From Coenobita brevimanus (lineage: Eukaryota > Arthropoda > Malacostraca > Decapoda > Coenobitidae), in assembly GCA_032717465.1 (NCBI GenBank), contig CM064690.1, positions 13,880,830-13,944,829 on the forward strand: 64,000 bases of DNA, in the 5' to 3' direction. The position numbers were made by a program, and so were the translations under genes. The notes beneath the pieces were generated by a model, which made no database searches, was not told the origin of the DNA, and worked only from the letters and a program-made list of their open reading frames with translations. Each line of letters begins with the position of its first letter. The stretch's first letter is position 1. Positions 10,922-20,833 of this stretch are shown here, one piece after another.

Positions 10922-13092
10922 TGATTATTGCTTCCATGGCCAGGAGCCATCTGCATGTGCCTTGCGCATTACGGAGGTTATTCTCTCGGGCATGGAAGCA
11001 TACATTCCTTTCTCATATCCTTTGACTAATGCACGAAAGCCTTGGTTTAATCACGCTTGTTCTAATGCTGTCCGCAACAAGGAGAGGGCCTATAAAAGGT
11101 ACCAGAGCCAACCCACCCCTGAATCACATCTTTTATACATTTCTGCCCGGAATCGTGCTAAGTCTGTTCTTCGCTATGCTAAAAATAATTTCATCCGTAC
11201 AAAATGCTCTCAACTCTCTCATTCGAATTCTTCCCGCCCCTTGTGGCACCTTGACAAAAGCTTTTCTAACAACTTTACCTCATCATCCTTCCCTCCTCTT
11301 TTCTACTCTGATGGCTCTGTAGTTATTTCTTCTACTGATAAAGCAGATCTCTTTGCTCAGACTTTCTCCTCCAATTCCATCTTAGACGATTCCGGTGCTG
11401 TTCCTCCATCACTTCCCCCCTCTGACTTCCTCATGGCTAACATTTAAATTTCTTCAGCTGATGTATTTTCTGCCATCACAGGCCTCAATACTAATAAGGC
11501 ATATGGGCCTGATGGAGTCCCTCCTGTTGTTCTCAAGAACTGTGCTTCTGTGCTTACACCCTGCCTAGGCAAACTCTTTCGCCTTTGTCTATCAACTTAA
11601 ACCTTTCCTTCTAGCTGGAAGTTTGCTTTCATTCAGCCAGTCCCAAAGAAGGGTGACCATTCCCAACCCTCTAACGATTGTCCAATTGCTTTAACATCCT
11701 GTATCTCAAAAGTTTTCGAGTCTATTCTTAATGGAAAAAGTTTAAATCATCTTTCCTATCACAACCTTCTTTCTGATCGTCAGTTTGGGTTCCGTCAGGG
11801 ATGCTCCACAGGCGATCTTCTCACCTACATTTCAGACTCCTGGTCATCCTCCTTTCTGGACTTTGGCGAAAGCATTGCCATTGCACTTGACATCTCAAAG
11901 GCTTTCAATCGAGTCAGGCATAAATCTTCAATTTCCAAACTGCCCTCTTACAGTTTCTATCCTTCTATCTGTGCCTTCATCTCTAGCTTCCTTTCTGGTC
12001 GTTCTATAGCCACTGTTGTAGACGGCCATCGTTCTTCTCCTAGATCTATTAACAGTGGTGTTCCTCAGGGCTCTGTCCTATCACCAACTCTCTTCCTTTT
12101 ATTCATCAGTGACCTTCTAAGCTGTACATCTAACCCTATCCACTTGTACGCTGATGACTCCACCCTTCACCTTTCCATTTGATTCCCACAACGTCCATCT
12201 CAGCAGTTACTTCAACAAACAAGGGATGAGGCTATGGCACACCTAATGTCTGACTTGGCTCATATCTCAGACTGGGGTAAAAATATTCTGGTTGTTTTTA
12301 TTGCATCAAAGACTCAGTTTTTGCACCTATCAACCCGACAGAATTTTCAACTATACCCAGTAATATTTAATAATGTTCAGCTTCATCCTGCATCGTCATT
12401 GAACTTGCTTGGGATTTCATTTACTCGGGACTTATCTTGGAAAGATCATATTACATCTCTTGTAAAATCTGCTTCCAAGAGATTGGGTGTGCTAAGCCGA
12501 CTCCGTTCCTTCTTTACTCCTGCACAATTGTTGACTCTATGCAAGGGTTTTATCTGCCCTGCGTGGAGTACAACTCTCATGTGTGGGTAGGCTCCCCGCA
12601 TACAGCTCTTCTCAATAGGGTGGAGTCAAAGGCTTTTCATCTCATTAACTCTCCCCCTCTTACTGACTCCCTTCAATCTCTGTCTCTTCGCCGCACTGTT
12701 GCATCTTTATCTCTTTTCTATCGCTACTTCAATGGTCACTGCTCCTCTGAACTGTCTGCATGCATTCCTCCACCTCTACGACGGGCACGTAGCACCTGTC
12801 TAGCAGCAAACTCTCACCCCTTTTCTGTCCAGCTCTCTAATGCAAGAGTTAACCGTTACTCCCAGTCCTTCATTTATGCAACAGGTCAACTCTGGAACTG
12901 TCTCCCTCTGTCTGTATTTCCTGCTTCCTATGATCTCCAGTCTTTCAATCGCAGTGTGCCCAGGCATCTCGAAATGAATGGATCTTCAATTTGGCTCTCT
13001 CTTGTATTTTGTTCTCTCTTGGAAGGAACAGTTTTGCAGGCTTGTTGCCTTTGGTTCCTTCTTCCTCACATTAAAAAAAAAAAAAAAAAAAA
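10922..13092 (+). pseudogene. LINE-B retrotransposon copy 1, RT with poly-A tail
   Basis: A nearly complete RT domain is readable. It opens with NARKPWFNHACSNAVRNKER, then comes the YGPDGVPPVVLKN block (about 11500), VPKKGDHSQPSND (11645), DRQFGFRQGCSTGD (11775), SGVPQGSVLSPTLFLLFI (12055) and an intact YADDS active site at 12147-12161. The C-terminal segment is GQLWNCLPLSVF (12885). A run of A at 13071-13092 marks the 3' end. In-frame stops at 11445, 11597 and 12180, and a frameshift near 12580, make it non-functional. No endonuclease domain is upstream. The motif set fits the CR1/Jockey group. Confidence 0.88.
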
Positions 13093-13159
13093 TTGTCAGT
13101 GTGACAGTCATATAATGAGAGCTACCAGATGCCCATGTAGCACAAGGGAAGGCGTGGAG

Positions 13160-13889
13160 AGATGGCACAATGGATGCAACGTTGTCTCAGCATTTGCCAT
13201 TATAGTATCTGTAAAATGATTCAGGGGAGGCAACATTCCATCATACATGTAGGGGAGGTAGATCACTTATGATTGCTGGGTTATTAGTTATTCTTATGGC
13301 TTTGTTCTGAATTTTGTCCAGTTGTTTTAGTGCAACTTCTCCACAAGGGTGAGTAATATTCATGCTGAGAGCACACATGACTCGTGTAAATTACAGCTAA
13401 CTGCTCATCAGTGAAGTTACAGATTCTGCACAGTAATCCTGGTTTCATTGAGGTGGTTTTACCAAGTGATCTAACATGAGAGGTACAATTGAGGGCATTG
13501 TTAAGTGAAACACTGAGTTTTTAAATTTTTAGAGATTGGAATATTGGTTGCATTGAAGGTTATATAGGAATCAGGCGGTATCTGTGTATTAGTAGATTGG
13601 ATATACCTGTATTTGTTTTTGTATTATTAAATGAGACTGCAATATTTTGTCCCTATTCACTGATCTTGGATAAGGAGATTTAAGGAGATTGCTCTGCTGA
13701 GTTGGGAGAGATATCAAACATTGTGAATGGATGTTTAACTGTGATGGAACTGTGAAGCATTGAGTCATCTGCATATGAGTGAATGGGATTATGGGCAACA
13801 GACAAGAGATCTTTAATATGAATGAGGAACAGGGTTTTAGCCAGGAATGATCCTTGTGCCCTACCACGATTATTGAGTGGAAATTGGAA
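13160..13889 (-). pseudogene. LINE-C RT, 3' half
   Basis: On the minus strand a degraded RT reads FPLNNRGRAQGSFLAKTLFL, then NPIHSYADDSMLHSSI (about 13740-13800), with the catalytic YADD preserved, then a decaying C-terminal region to about 13160. The reading continues on the far side of a MITE (14783-14960), so the two parts were one element. Confidence 0.75.
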
Positions 13890-13891
13890 TA

Positions 13892-14780
13892 CAATAATTC
13901 CTCAGTTATCCGACGTAATAGAGCCACAGCCATGTCCAGAAAATGGACCCATCTGGATAACGGATTTTTCCCCTGGCCCCCGTTCGTACATAATCTAATT
14001 TTAAAAGCCATTGTGAAAGGTTACTGCAGTACATTGTACAACATGCTCACCCATTTCATTCCTGCATTTATTCTTTCTGTCTGTCTCTCTCTCTGTCTCT
14101 CTCTCTCTCTCCTCCACACTGGGCACTTCCACCTTCATTTTTGCTTCACATTTTCCTCTCCATCATCACCTTCATTGTCACCTTCCTTTTCATTTTTACC
14201 TTTGCCATCACATTCACTTTCATATTCACTTTCATGCTCACATTCACTTCACCTTCACCTTTACACTTACTTTCACTATTACTTTTATTTTTATTTTCAA
14301 TTTCACCACCTTCACATTCACTTGCATTTTTATTTTGTCACTTTCATGTTTACCTTTACTATTACGTTCACTTATACTCACTATCACCTTCTATTCTTTT
14401 ACTTTAACCCCTCTCTCTCTCTTTCTTTCTCTCTCTCTCTCATGAAATACACTCATATGTACACATACACAATCTTTCCCTCACTCATATGCACACATAT
14501 ATACATACATACACACACTAGTGTACACATACTGGGAATGATGGAGGGGGTCTTGAATGGATGCTGGGTGAACTGCCAAGTCAGATGGTGCAGCGTCACT
14601 GAGCTATTCTCACCCAGGTGGGTGAAAATGTTCATGCAGCCATAATTTCCACCCGGACACAGACATTATGTCCAGGTAAAATGGAAAAATGTACATATAA
14701 TTGTTTAATACAGCCATATCACAGCGTCCGGGTAATGGTTCGTTCGAATAATTGACGTCTGGAAAATCGAGGGATTACTG
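13892..14780 (+). mobile_element. Tigger/pogo-type MITE inserted in LINE-C
   Basis: The left end is CAATAATTCCTCAGTTATCC and the right end, inverted, is CAGTAATCCCTCGATTTTCC. TA flanks both sides (13890-13891, 14781-14782). The interior is low-complexity TTCA/TTCC-rich sequence (14110-14410), so long open frames there are compositional. A second, inverted, broken copy lies at 20357-20833. The insertion interrupts the LINE-C RT between its VDDVY and FPL residues. Confidence 0.8.
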
Positions 14781-14782
14781 TA

Positions 14783-14960
14783 TACATCATCCACCTCAAC
14801 TCTTAACTCTCTGTTCCTAAGTATGTTACAAAGCATTTGTGACTGATGCTCATAGAAGAGAGAGTGTTTAGAATTCCGGGTTAAGTTCAGTAATGAGCAT
14901 ATTAGTTTCAGTGTCCAATAGTTGGGTGCAGTTCCAAACATTTATTATTTATTTGATGTC
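14783..14960 (-). pseudogene. LINE-C RT, upstream part
   Basis: The minus strand reads MLCNILRNRELRVEVDDVY, the block that normally precedes the PQGS motif of non-LTR RTs. It joins the 13160-13889 portion once the MITE is ignored. The element cannot be followed convincingly beyond about 14960. Confidence 0.6.
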
Positions 14961-15061
14961 AGTCACACAGAGAAGTGTTGCCCTGATCATCTGATTAATG
15001 TTTCACGATCTTCTTACTTTTATCTGACTACCATTCTTTATATTTGAGTAAAGTACTGTAC

Positions 15062-16946
15062 ATTTTTTTTTTTTTTTAATGCAAGGAAGAAGGAACCAAA
15101 GACCAGGAGCCCACAAACCATTCCTTCCAAGAAAAAAAAGAAAAAGAGCCAAATTTAAGATCCGTTCATTTTGATATGCCTGGACCCATTGCATTTGAAA
15201 GACTTAAAATCATAGCTAGCAGGAAATACAGACAGAGGGAGACAGTTCCAGAGTTGACCTGTTGCATAAATGAAGGACTGGGAGTAAAGGTTAACCCTTG
15301 CCTTAGAGAGTTGGACAGAAAAGGGATGAGAGTTTGTTGCTATTTGGGTGCTACATGCCCGTCATAGAGGTGGAGGGATGCAAGCAGACAGTTCAGAGGA
15401 GCAGTGACCATTGAAGTAGTGACAGAAAAGAGATAAAGATGCAACAGTGCAGTGAAGAGACAGAGGTTGAAGGGAGCCAGTAAGAGGAGGAGAATTAATG
15501 AGACGAAAAGCCATTGACTCCACCCTATTGAGAAGAGCTGTATGTGGGGAGCCTCCCCGCACAGAGTTGTACTCTACACAGAGACGAATAAAACCCATGT
15601 ATAAAGTCAACAGTTGTGCAGGGGTAAAGAAGGTACAGAGTCGGCTTAGCATACCTAATCTCTTGGAAGCAGGTTTTACAAGAGATGTAGTATGATCTTT
15701 CCAAGATAAGTCCTGAGAGAATGAAACCCCAAGTATGTGTAAGGATGATGCAGGATTAAGCTGGATATTATTAAACATTGGTGGGTATACCTGTGGAAGA
15801 TTTTGTCGGGTTGATAGGTGTAAGAACTGAGTCTTTGATGCATTAAAAACAAGATTATTTTTACCTAGTCAGAGATATGAGCCAAGTCAGACATTAGGTG
15901 TGCCATAGACTCATCCCTTGTTTGTTGAAGTCACTGCTGAGATGGACGTTGCGAGAACCGAATGGAAAGGTGAAGGGTGGAATCATTAGCATATGAGTGG
16001 ACAGGGTTAGACGTACAGCTTAGAAGGTCATTGATGAATAGAAGGAAGAGAGTTGGTGATAGGACAGAGCCCTGAGGAACACCACTGTTGATCGATCTAG
16101 GAGAAGAATGATGGCCATCTACAACAGCGGCTGTAGAACGACCAGAAAGGAAGCTTAGAGATGAAGGCACAGATAGAAGGATAGAAACCGTAAGAGGGTA
16201 GTTTGGAAATTAAAGATTTATGCCAGACTCGATCAAAAGCCTTTGAGATGTCAAGTGCAATGGCAAAGCTTTCACCAAAGTCCCAAAAGGAGGATGACCA
16301 GGAGTCAAAGGTAGGTGAAATGATCGCCAGTGGAGCATCCCTGACGGAACCCATACTGACGATCAGAAAGAAGGTTATGATGGGAAAGATGCTTTAAAAT
16401 TTTTCTGTTAAGAACAGACTTGAAAACTTTTGAGACACAGGATGTTAAAGCAATTGGATGATAGTTAGAGGGTTGGGAATGATCACCCTTCTTTGGGACT
16501 GGCTGCATGCTAGCAAACTTCCAGCAAGAAGGAAAGGTGCAAGTTGATAGACAAAGGTGAAAAAGTTTACCTAGGCAGCGTGTAAGCACAGAAGCACAGT
16601 TCTTGAGGACAACAGGAGGGACTCCATCAGGCCCATATGCCTTCTTAGTATTGAGGCCGGTGATGGCAGAAAATGCATCAGCTGAAGAAATTTTACTGTC
16701 AGCCATGAAGAAGTCAGAGGGGGGGGAAGTGATGGAGGAACAGCACCGAAATTTTCCAAGGTGGAATTGGAGGAGAAAGTCTGAGCGAAGGCTTCTGCTT
16801 TATCAGTAGAAGAAATAACTACAGAGCCATCAGAGTAGAAAAGAGGAGGGAAGGATAATGAGGTAAAGTTTTTAGAAAGGTTTTTGTCAAGGTGCCAGAA
16901 GAAGCGGAAAGAATTCGAGTTGGAGAGTTGAAAGCATTTAGTACAT
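15062..16946 (-). pseudogene. LINE-B retrotransposon copy 2
   Basis: Starting from a T-run at 15063-15077 (the poly-A tail read from the other strand), the minus strand carries the LINE-B RT: GLNTKKAYGPDGVPPVVLKN (about 16600-16660), DRQYGFRQGCSTGD (16340), SGVPQGSVLSPTLFLLFI (16070) and SYANDSTLHLSI (15990), where the catalytic YADD has become YAND. Multiple frameshifts are present. The homology stops at AAAGCATTTAGTAC (16931-16944), the same LINE position at which copy 3 carries a SINE. Confidence 0.85.
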
Positions 16947-16974
16947 CTCCTTCACTTAATGCCATTATGTAAAT

Positions 16975-17223
16975 AATATGGGTGACTCTTCACTGAGTGA
17001 CAAGCCAAATGGTTTCCTGTACACCAGGAAACCATTCACTACGCTGGGTGATAAGCACATAACCAGGTTATGGCATCTGTTGGTTTAGTGAGTAATTAAG
17101 GTGCTCCACTCGGAGTGAGGCTGGTCACTCTCATCTTAAAGTCTGGACCAACTTGCCTAGCCCTGGGCTCCTACACTCCTCATTGGGCAACATAGGATTG
17201 GATGATGGATGGATGGATGGAAG
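16975..17223 (+). mobile_element. SINE-H copy, GGAT-tailed, internally deleted
   Basis: The copy starts at the GTGACTCTTCACTGAGTGAC module and keeps a near-perfect hairpin (AAATGGTTTCCTG at 17007-17019 with CAGGAAACCATT at 17025-17036). It has lost ~60 bp including the B-box-like site, then keeps GACCAACTTGCCTAGCCCTG and ends in GGAT repeats at 17201-17222. Confidence 0.8.
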
Positions 17224-17357
17224 AAGGTCACATTGGCCAATAAAATAAAATAATTTTTGGAGGAGCTAGGAGGAGGATTGTTTATGATCCAGCTCAACCC
17301 TTCTTCTTCTACTTGTGGGTTTGAGAGATGCAGTCAAAGCAATGGCCCAGTGCCCTT

Positions 17358-17610
17358 TCAATACAGACTGATTAGGACTCCATGTAAAATGCAGGAGAGC
17401 TGCCTAGATTTGCGGATGGTCAGATGTGTGCCACACAGTGCATTGCCACAACTGAAGGTCCCTATCACCCTTCTCAAGAGGATGTGAAGAGACTGATCGA
17501 AAACTCTCAGAGGTGCCAGGCAGTCTCTCAAGAGTGTGTGGAAGGAATGGAACCTTGGGCATCTTAACATGATATGTTCTACGGCAGTGTTTCTTAAACT
17601 GTTTCAATTA
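17358..17610 (-). pseudogene. Possible LINE C-terminal fragment
   Basis: The minus strand reads MLRCPRFHSFHTLLRDCLAP and CGNALCGTHLT. A CPRF…LR pattern after a lost histidine is common at the C-terminus of some non-LTR retrotransposons. The rest of 17224-17687 shows nothing further. Confidence 0.35.
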
Positions 17611-17687
17611 AATTCACACATGAGTCTTTATTACAAAATTTCATTCACCTGCAACAAAATTTTCTTATGTTTTTGGCCATTCTTGTA

Positions 17688-19079
17688 CAGTGCTCGTCAG
17701 AAGTATCGAGCGCCCTGCGTCCCTCCTACGAAACAAACCTTTCAACATTGAAAAAACATAAATAATGCATTTTATTTACCTTTAGTGCTTCTTAGGGTAT
17801 GCTTTACGCTTCTTCACGGACCTGAGATGTCTTGGTAGTGAAAGGGCGAGGTTCCTGAGGTGCTGGCGGGGTATTTTGTCCTAGGAGTCACGAATGGCTG
17901 CTTCCAGCTTAGGCAGAGAGCTCGCGTCCTTCCCTTGGAGATTCTTTATGAGGTACCAGAGGTTTTCTATCGGGTTGAGGTCTGGGCTATTGTCTGGCCA
18001 GTCTTTCATGAATGATACTTCGCAGTCACGAAGCCAATTGGTGACCGATTTGGCCTTATGAGCAGGTGCACTGTCCTGCTGAAACACTCGTGCACCTGTG
18101 AGCTCAAAGGACTCAGGTAAATGATCACAAAGAAGCTCCAGATAAATGTCCTGATTCACTATGCAGTTCTTGGGAAGCACAACAAGCTTCCCCAAACCTT
18201 TACCAGAGAAACAACCCCATACCATGAGTGAATTAGGGTGTTTAACTGTGCTTTCCACGTAACAGGGGTCAAGCGGGCCACTACCTTTGCGCCAGTACAC
18301 CCATGCTCCTCGATTACAGGTAACACTAAACGTTGCCCCATCAGACCACAGCACTGACAACCATTGCTCCTCACCCCAGTTAAGGCATTTGTTAGCAAAG
18401 GCAAGCCTACGAAGTCGCTGGTAACGTGTAAGAAGAGGCTTTCTCACAGGCCTGTGACTTGTGTAACCAAGTTCATGGACTCTTCGAGACACTGTGCGCA
18501 CAGAAACCTCACCAAACACTTCCGGGTTGCTCTCCTTTATTTCCTTGCACTCACACAAGGATTAGACTCCACTGCACGGTTTAAAACATTAACAGACCTC
18601 GGGGAAGTTTTCCTGGGCCTACCAGACCGCGTTTTCTTTGTGGGAACGTCACTACCGTTTTCCACTCGAAAACGGGCACACCCTTTATGCACTGTCGATT
18701 GAGCCACACCAACCAATTCACTAATTTCCATCGTGGGGTGGCCTGCCTCCTTTAGAGCAATGATCTGGGATATGATTTCACTCGATAGTTCACGGGTAGG
18801 TGCTATAACAAAGTGGCAAAAGCCAAAACACTGCGGGACACTAGGTAAAAAATGGCGCAATAAGAGAGGGAGACATGGCGGAGTTCCTCTCCCTCACGCA
18901 GCCCGTAGGCAACTGAGGCAGGAACCAACCAGTGCGCAGTAAGGCCTCAGGCTCCCGTGACGTCATGCTAGTGCCCCAAACATCTGGCTCAATTTTTAGT
19001 ACCAAAAACGGGTGATTCTTTTTTAGCCATAAGTATTGCGCGCCCTGCCATAGGCACTCGATACTTCTGATGAGCACTG
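17688..19079 (-). mobile_element. Tc1/mariner element with both ends
   Basis: The ends are CAGTGCTCGTCAGAAGTATC and, inverted, CAGTGCTCATCAGAAGTATC, each flanked by TA (17686-17687 and 19080-19081). The length is 1,392 bp and the interior carries one Tc1-like transposase gene on the minus strand. The right TA is also the start of a SINE-H copy. Confidence 0.92.
17881..18860 (-). pseudogene. Tc1-like transposase, one frameshift
   Basis: The N-terminal frame (18537-18860) holds the paired helix-turn-helix: LSSEIISQIIALKEAGHPTM and VGVAQSTVHK, then a GRPRKT linker, the AT-hook-like GRPR motif of Tc1 proteins. The catalytic frame (17881-18558) holds VLWSDGATFSV (first D), VFQQDSAPAHKAK (second D) and SPDLNPIENLW (E). 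Counting residues between the second D and the E gives 35, i.e. DD35E rather than the Tc1 standard DD34E. One frameshift near 18545-18558 separates the two halves. All catalytic residues are present, so damage is slight. Confidence 0.88.
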
Positions 19080-19081
19080 TA

Positions 19082-19593
19082 GGTGGGGGCACTCACAATC
19101 CACTCACTCGATGTAGTGCCACTCTAGGGTGTCTGCCCTTTCCTCTCCATCCTTCGTTCATTCCACCCTCGTCTTCCATTCTTTCCTTCATTCTTTCTTT
19201 GTCCTTCTGCCTAAGTGTGACTTTACACTCCCTCGTCTGTCTTTCTTTCCTTCATTCTTTCTTCTTCCTTCTGCCTGTGGGTGACTCTACACTGAGTGAC
19301 AAGCCTTATGGTTTCCTGGATGCCAGGGAACCATTTACTATGCTGGATGGTAATCATATAACCAAATTTTGGCACCTGGTGGTTTAGTGGGTTATTACGG
19401 CGCACCAATCGGATTGAGCTCGTGAAGGTTTATATCCAAGGGATGGTTGGGGTTTATTGCTCACGTAATGCCACTCAGGGATGAGTGAGGCTGGTCATTC
19501 TGATCTTAAATGTCAGGACCAACTTGCCTATCCCTGGGCTTCTACGCTTCTCATAGGGCAATGTAGGATTGGATGATGAATGAATGAATGATG
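19082..19593 (+). mobile_element. SINE-H composite SINE, full-length, GAAT-tailed
   Basis: The head reads GGTGGGGGCACTCACAATCC and CACTCACTCGATGTAGTGCC, followed by a CTTT-rich tract, the GTGACTCTACACTGAGTGAC module and a decayed hairpin. An exact A-box (TGGTTTAGTGG, 19380-19390) and a B-box-like GGTTTATATCC (19427-19437) lie mid-element, before the common 3' half and GAAT repeats (19570-19592). The Pol III-like boxes lie ~300 bp from the 5' end, unlike a simple tRNA SINE. Confidence 0.82.
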
Positions 19594-19716
19594 AATTTTG
19601 GTCATTGTAGTCATATCTGTATTTGTGTATAAATTTATATGAAGTTTAATTAATTTTCTCTCATGAGAAACTTAACTCACCTCTTAAGTGTTGATTTCTT
19701 CAATTTTTGGTGGTGG

Positions 19717-20064
19717 CCATCATCCACTCACTTGATGTAGTGCTGCTTACTACTTCTTTCACATTTATCATCAATGTCTGCCCTCCTCTGTTCCAGTTTC
19801 TTCCATCTTTCCTTTTTCCTGTCACTTTGTATTACTCTTTTTTCCTTTTCAGGTGGCTTTACATTTAGTGACAAACCTAATGTTTTCCTGTAAGCCAACA
19901 CTGGTTGTTAACCATATAACCAACCCATAAGTGTCCCTTACATGTCAGCAAGTGGGTTGGTGGAGGGTTAGTGCCCCTCCCCATAAAACCAATAAATCAA
20001 AGTCATATGGCCACCCCTTGCGGGATTATGGCATCTGGCAATAGATAGATAGATAGATAGATAA
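19717..20064 (+). mobile_element. SINE-H copy with LINE-A tail
   Basis: It has the same head (CACTCACTTGATGTAGTGCT), then CAGGTGGCTTTACATTTAGT and a decayed hairpin. Instead of the A/B-box region it carries CAGCAAGTGGGTTGGTGGAG with TTAGTGCCCCTCC and then the LINE-A end CGGGATTATGGCATCTGGCA with GATA repeats at 20040-20064. Confidence 0.82.
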
Positions 20065-20107
20065 ACAAATCATAAGACGTAGATTCTGTGAATGTGAATG
20101 TGAATTC

Positions 20108-20356
20108 ACCGGGTTGGTCAGGATCACCTGATGGTCGTGATCGTCAGCTTTTACCCTCCCGGAAGGGAGCTGAGAGCTCATATAGTCCGATCTAAGGGCA
20201 AGGCTGTGACCTTCACACACGCACACACCCGTCCCCTTGCTCAAGGGGGACAGTAACCACCCACTTTGTCAGTGAAACTTTTTGCAACCTGAGCGAGGTG
20301 CAAACTCCCGTCTACCAGATGGCAAGCGAGAACGTTACCACTGCACCAGCGAGCGG
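20108..20356 (-). mobile_element. tRNA-Gly-derived SINE
   Basis: On the minus strand the 5' end carries TGGTGCAGTGG (A box, 20338-20348), then TTCTCGC and TTGCCA. These match tRNA-Gly(GCC) around the D-arm and anticodon. A B-box-like GAGTTTGCACC lies at 20297-20307. The unrelated body ends near 20110 beside TGAATG repeats. It interrupts a copy of the MITE seen at 13892. It is not a functional tRNA gene, as the acceptor stem and the anticodon arm are disrupted. Confidence 0.7.
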
Positions 20357-20833
20357 TGTAGGTGTGAGCATGGAAGTGAATATGAAAGTGAATGTGAATG
20401 TCAAAGTGAATGTGATGGCAAAGGTAAAAATGAAAAGGAAGGTAAAAATGAAGGTGATGATGGAGAGGAAAATGTGAAGCAAAAATGAAGGTGGAAGTGC
20501 CCAGTGTGGAGGAGAGAGAGAGAGAGAGAATAAATACAGGAATGACATAAGCGATGTCCCTTCAAATAAAGAAACAAAGAGATAAGGCATAACATCGGTC
20601 TCTCCTCTCTCTCTCCTTCTCCATTTCCTTCCTCCCTCTTTCTCCAGGAGGAGGGAGGAGAGAGAGAGAGAATCAGTCTCACTGTACAATGTACTGGAGT
20701 GGCCTTTTACAATGGCTTTCAAAGTTAAGTTTTTTACGAAGGGAGGCCAGGGGAACGGTCTATTAGCCGGAGAGATCCATTTTCCGGACATGCCTTTGGC
20801 TCTGTTGCATCAGATAAGTGGGGAATTACTGCA
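20357..20833 (-). mobile_element. Second copy of the 13892-type MITE, broken
   Basis: In reverse orientation it repeats the low-complexity interior (GTGAATGTGAATG tracts, 20370-20490) and the outer unique part, ending with GGGGAATTACTG at 20820-20831, the decayed inverted end. The other terminus is lost beyond the inserted tRNA-Gly SINE. Confidence 0.7.

Noticed and set aside
12986..13219. Host exon candidate after LINE-B
   Set aside because: It is the poly-A region of LINE-B plus chance open sequence.
13854..14645. 263-codon plus-strand open frame
   Set aside because: It spans the low-complexity TTCA/CTCT interior of a MITE and yields only F/H/L/S-rich sequence with no domain.
20297..20350. 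Functional tRNA-Gly gene
   Set aside because: A and B boxes are recognisable but no acceptor stem pairs and the anticodon arm region is disrupted; a SINE body follows directly.
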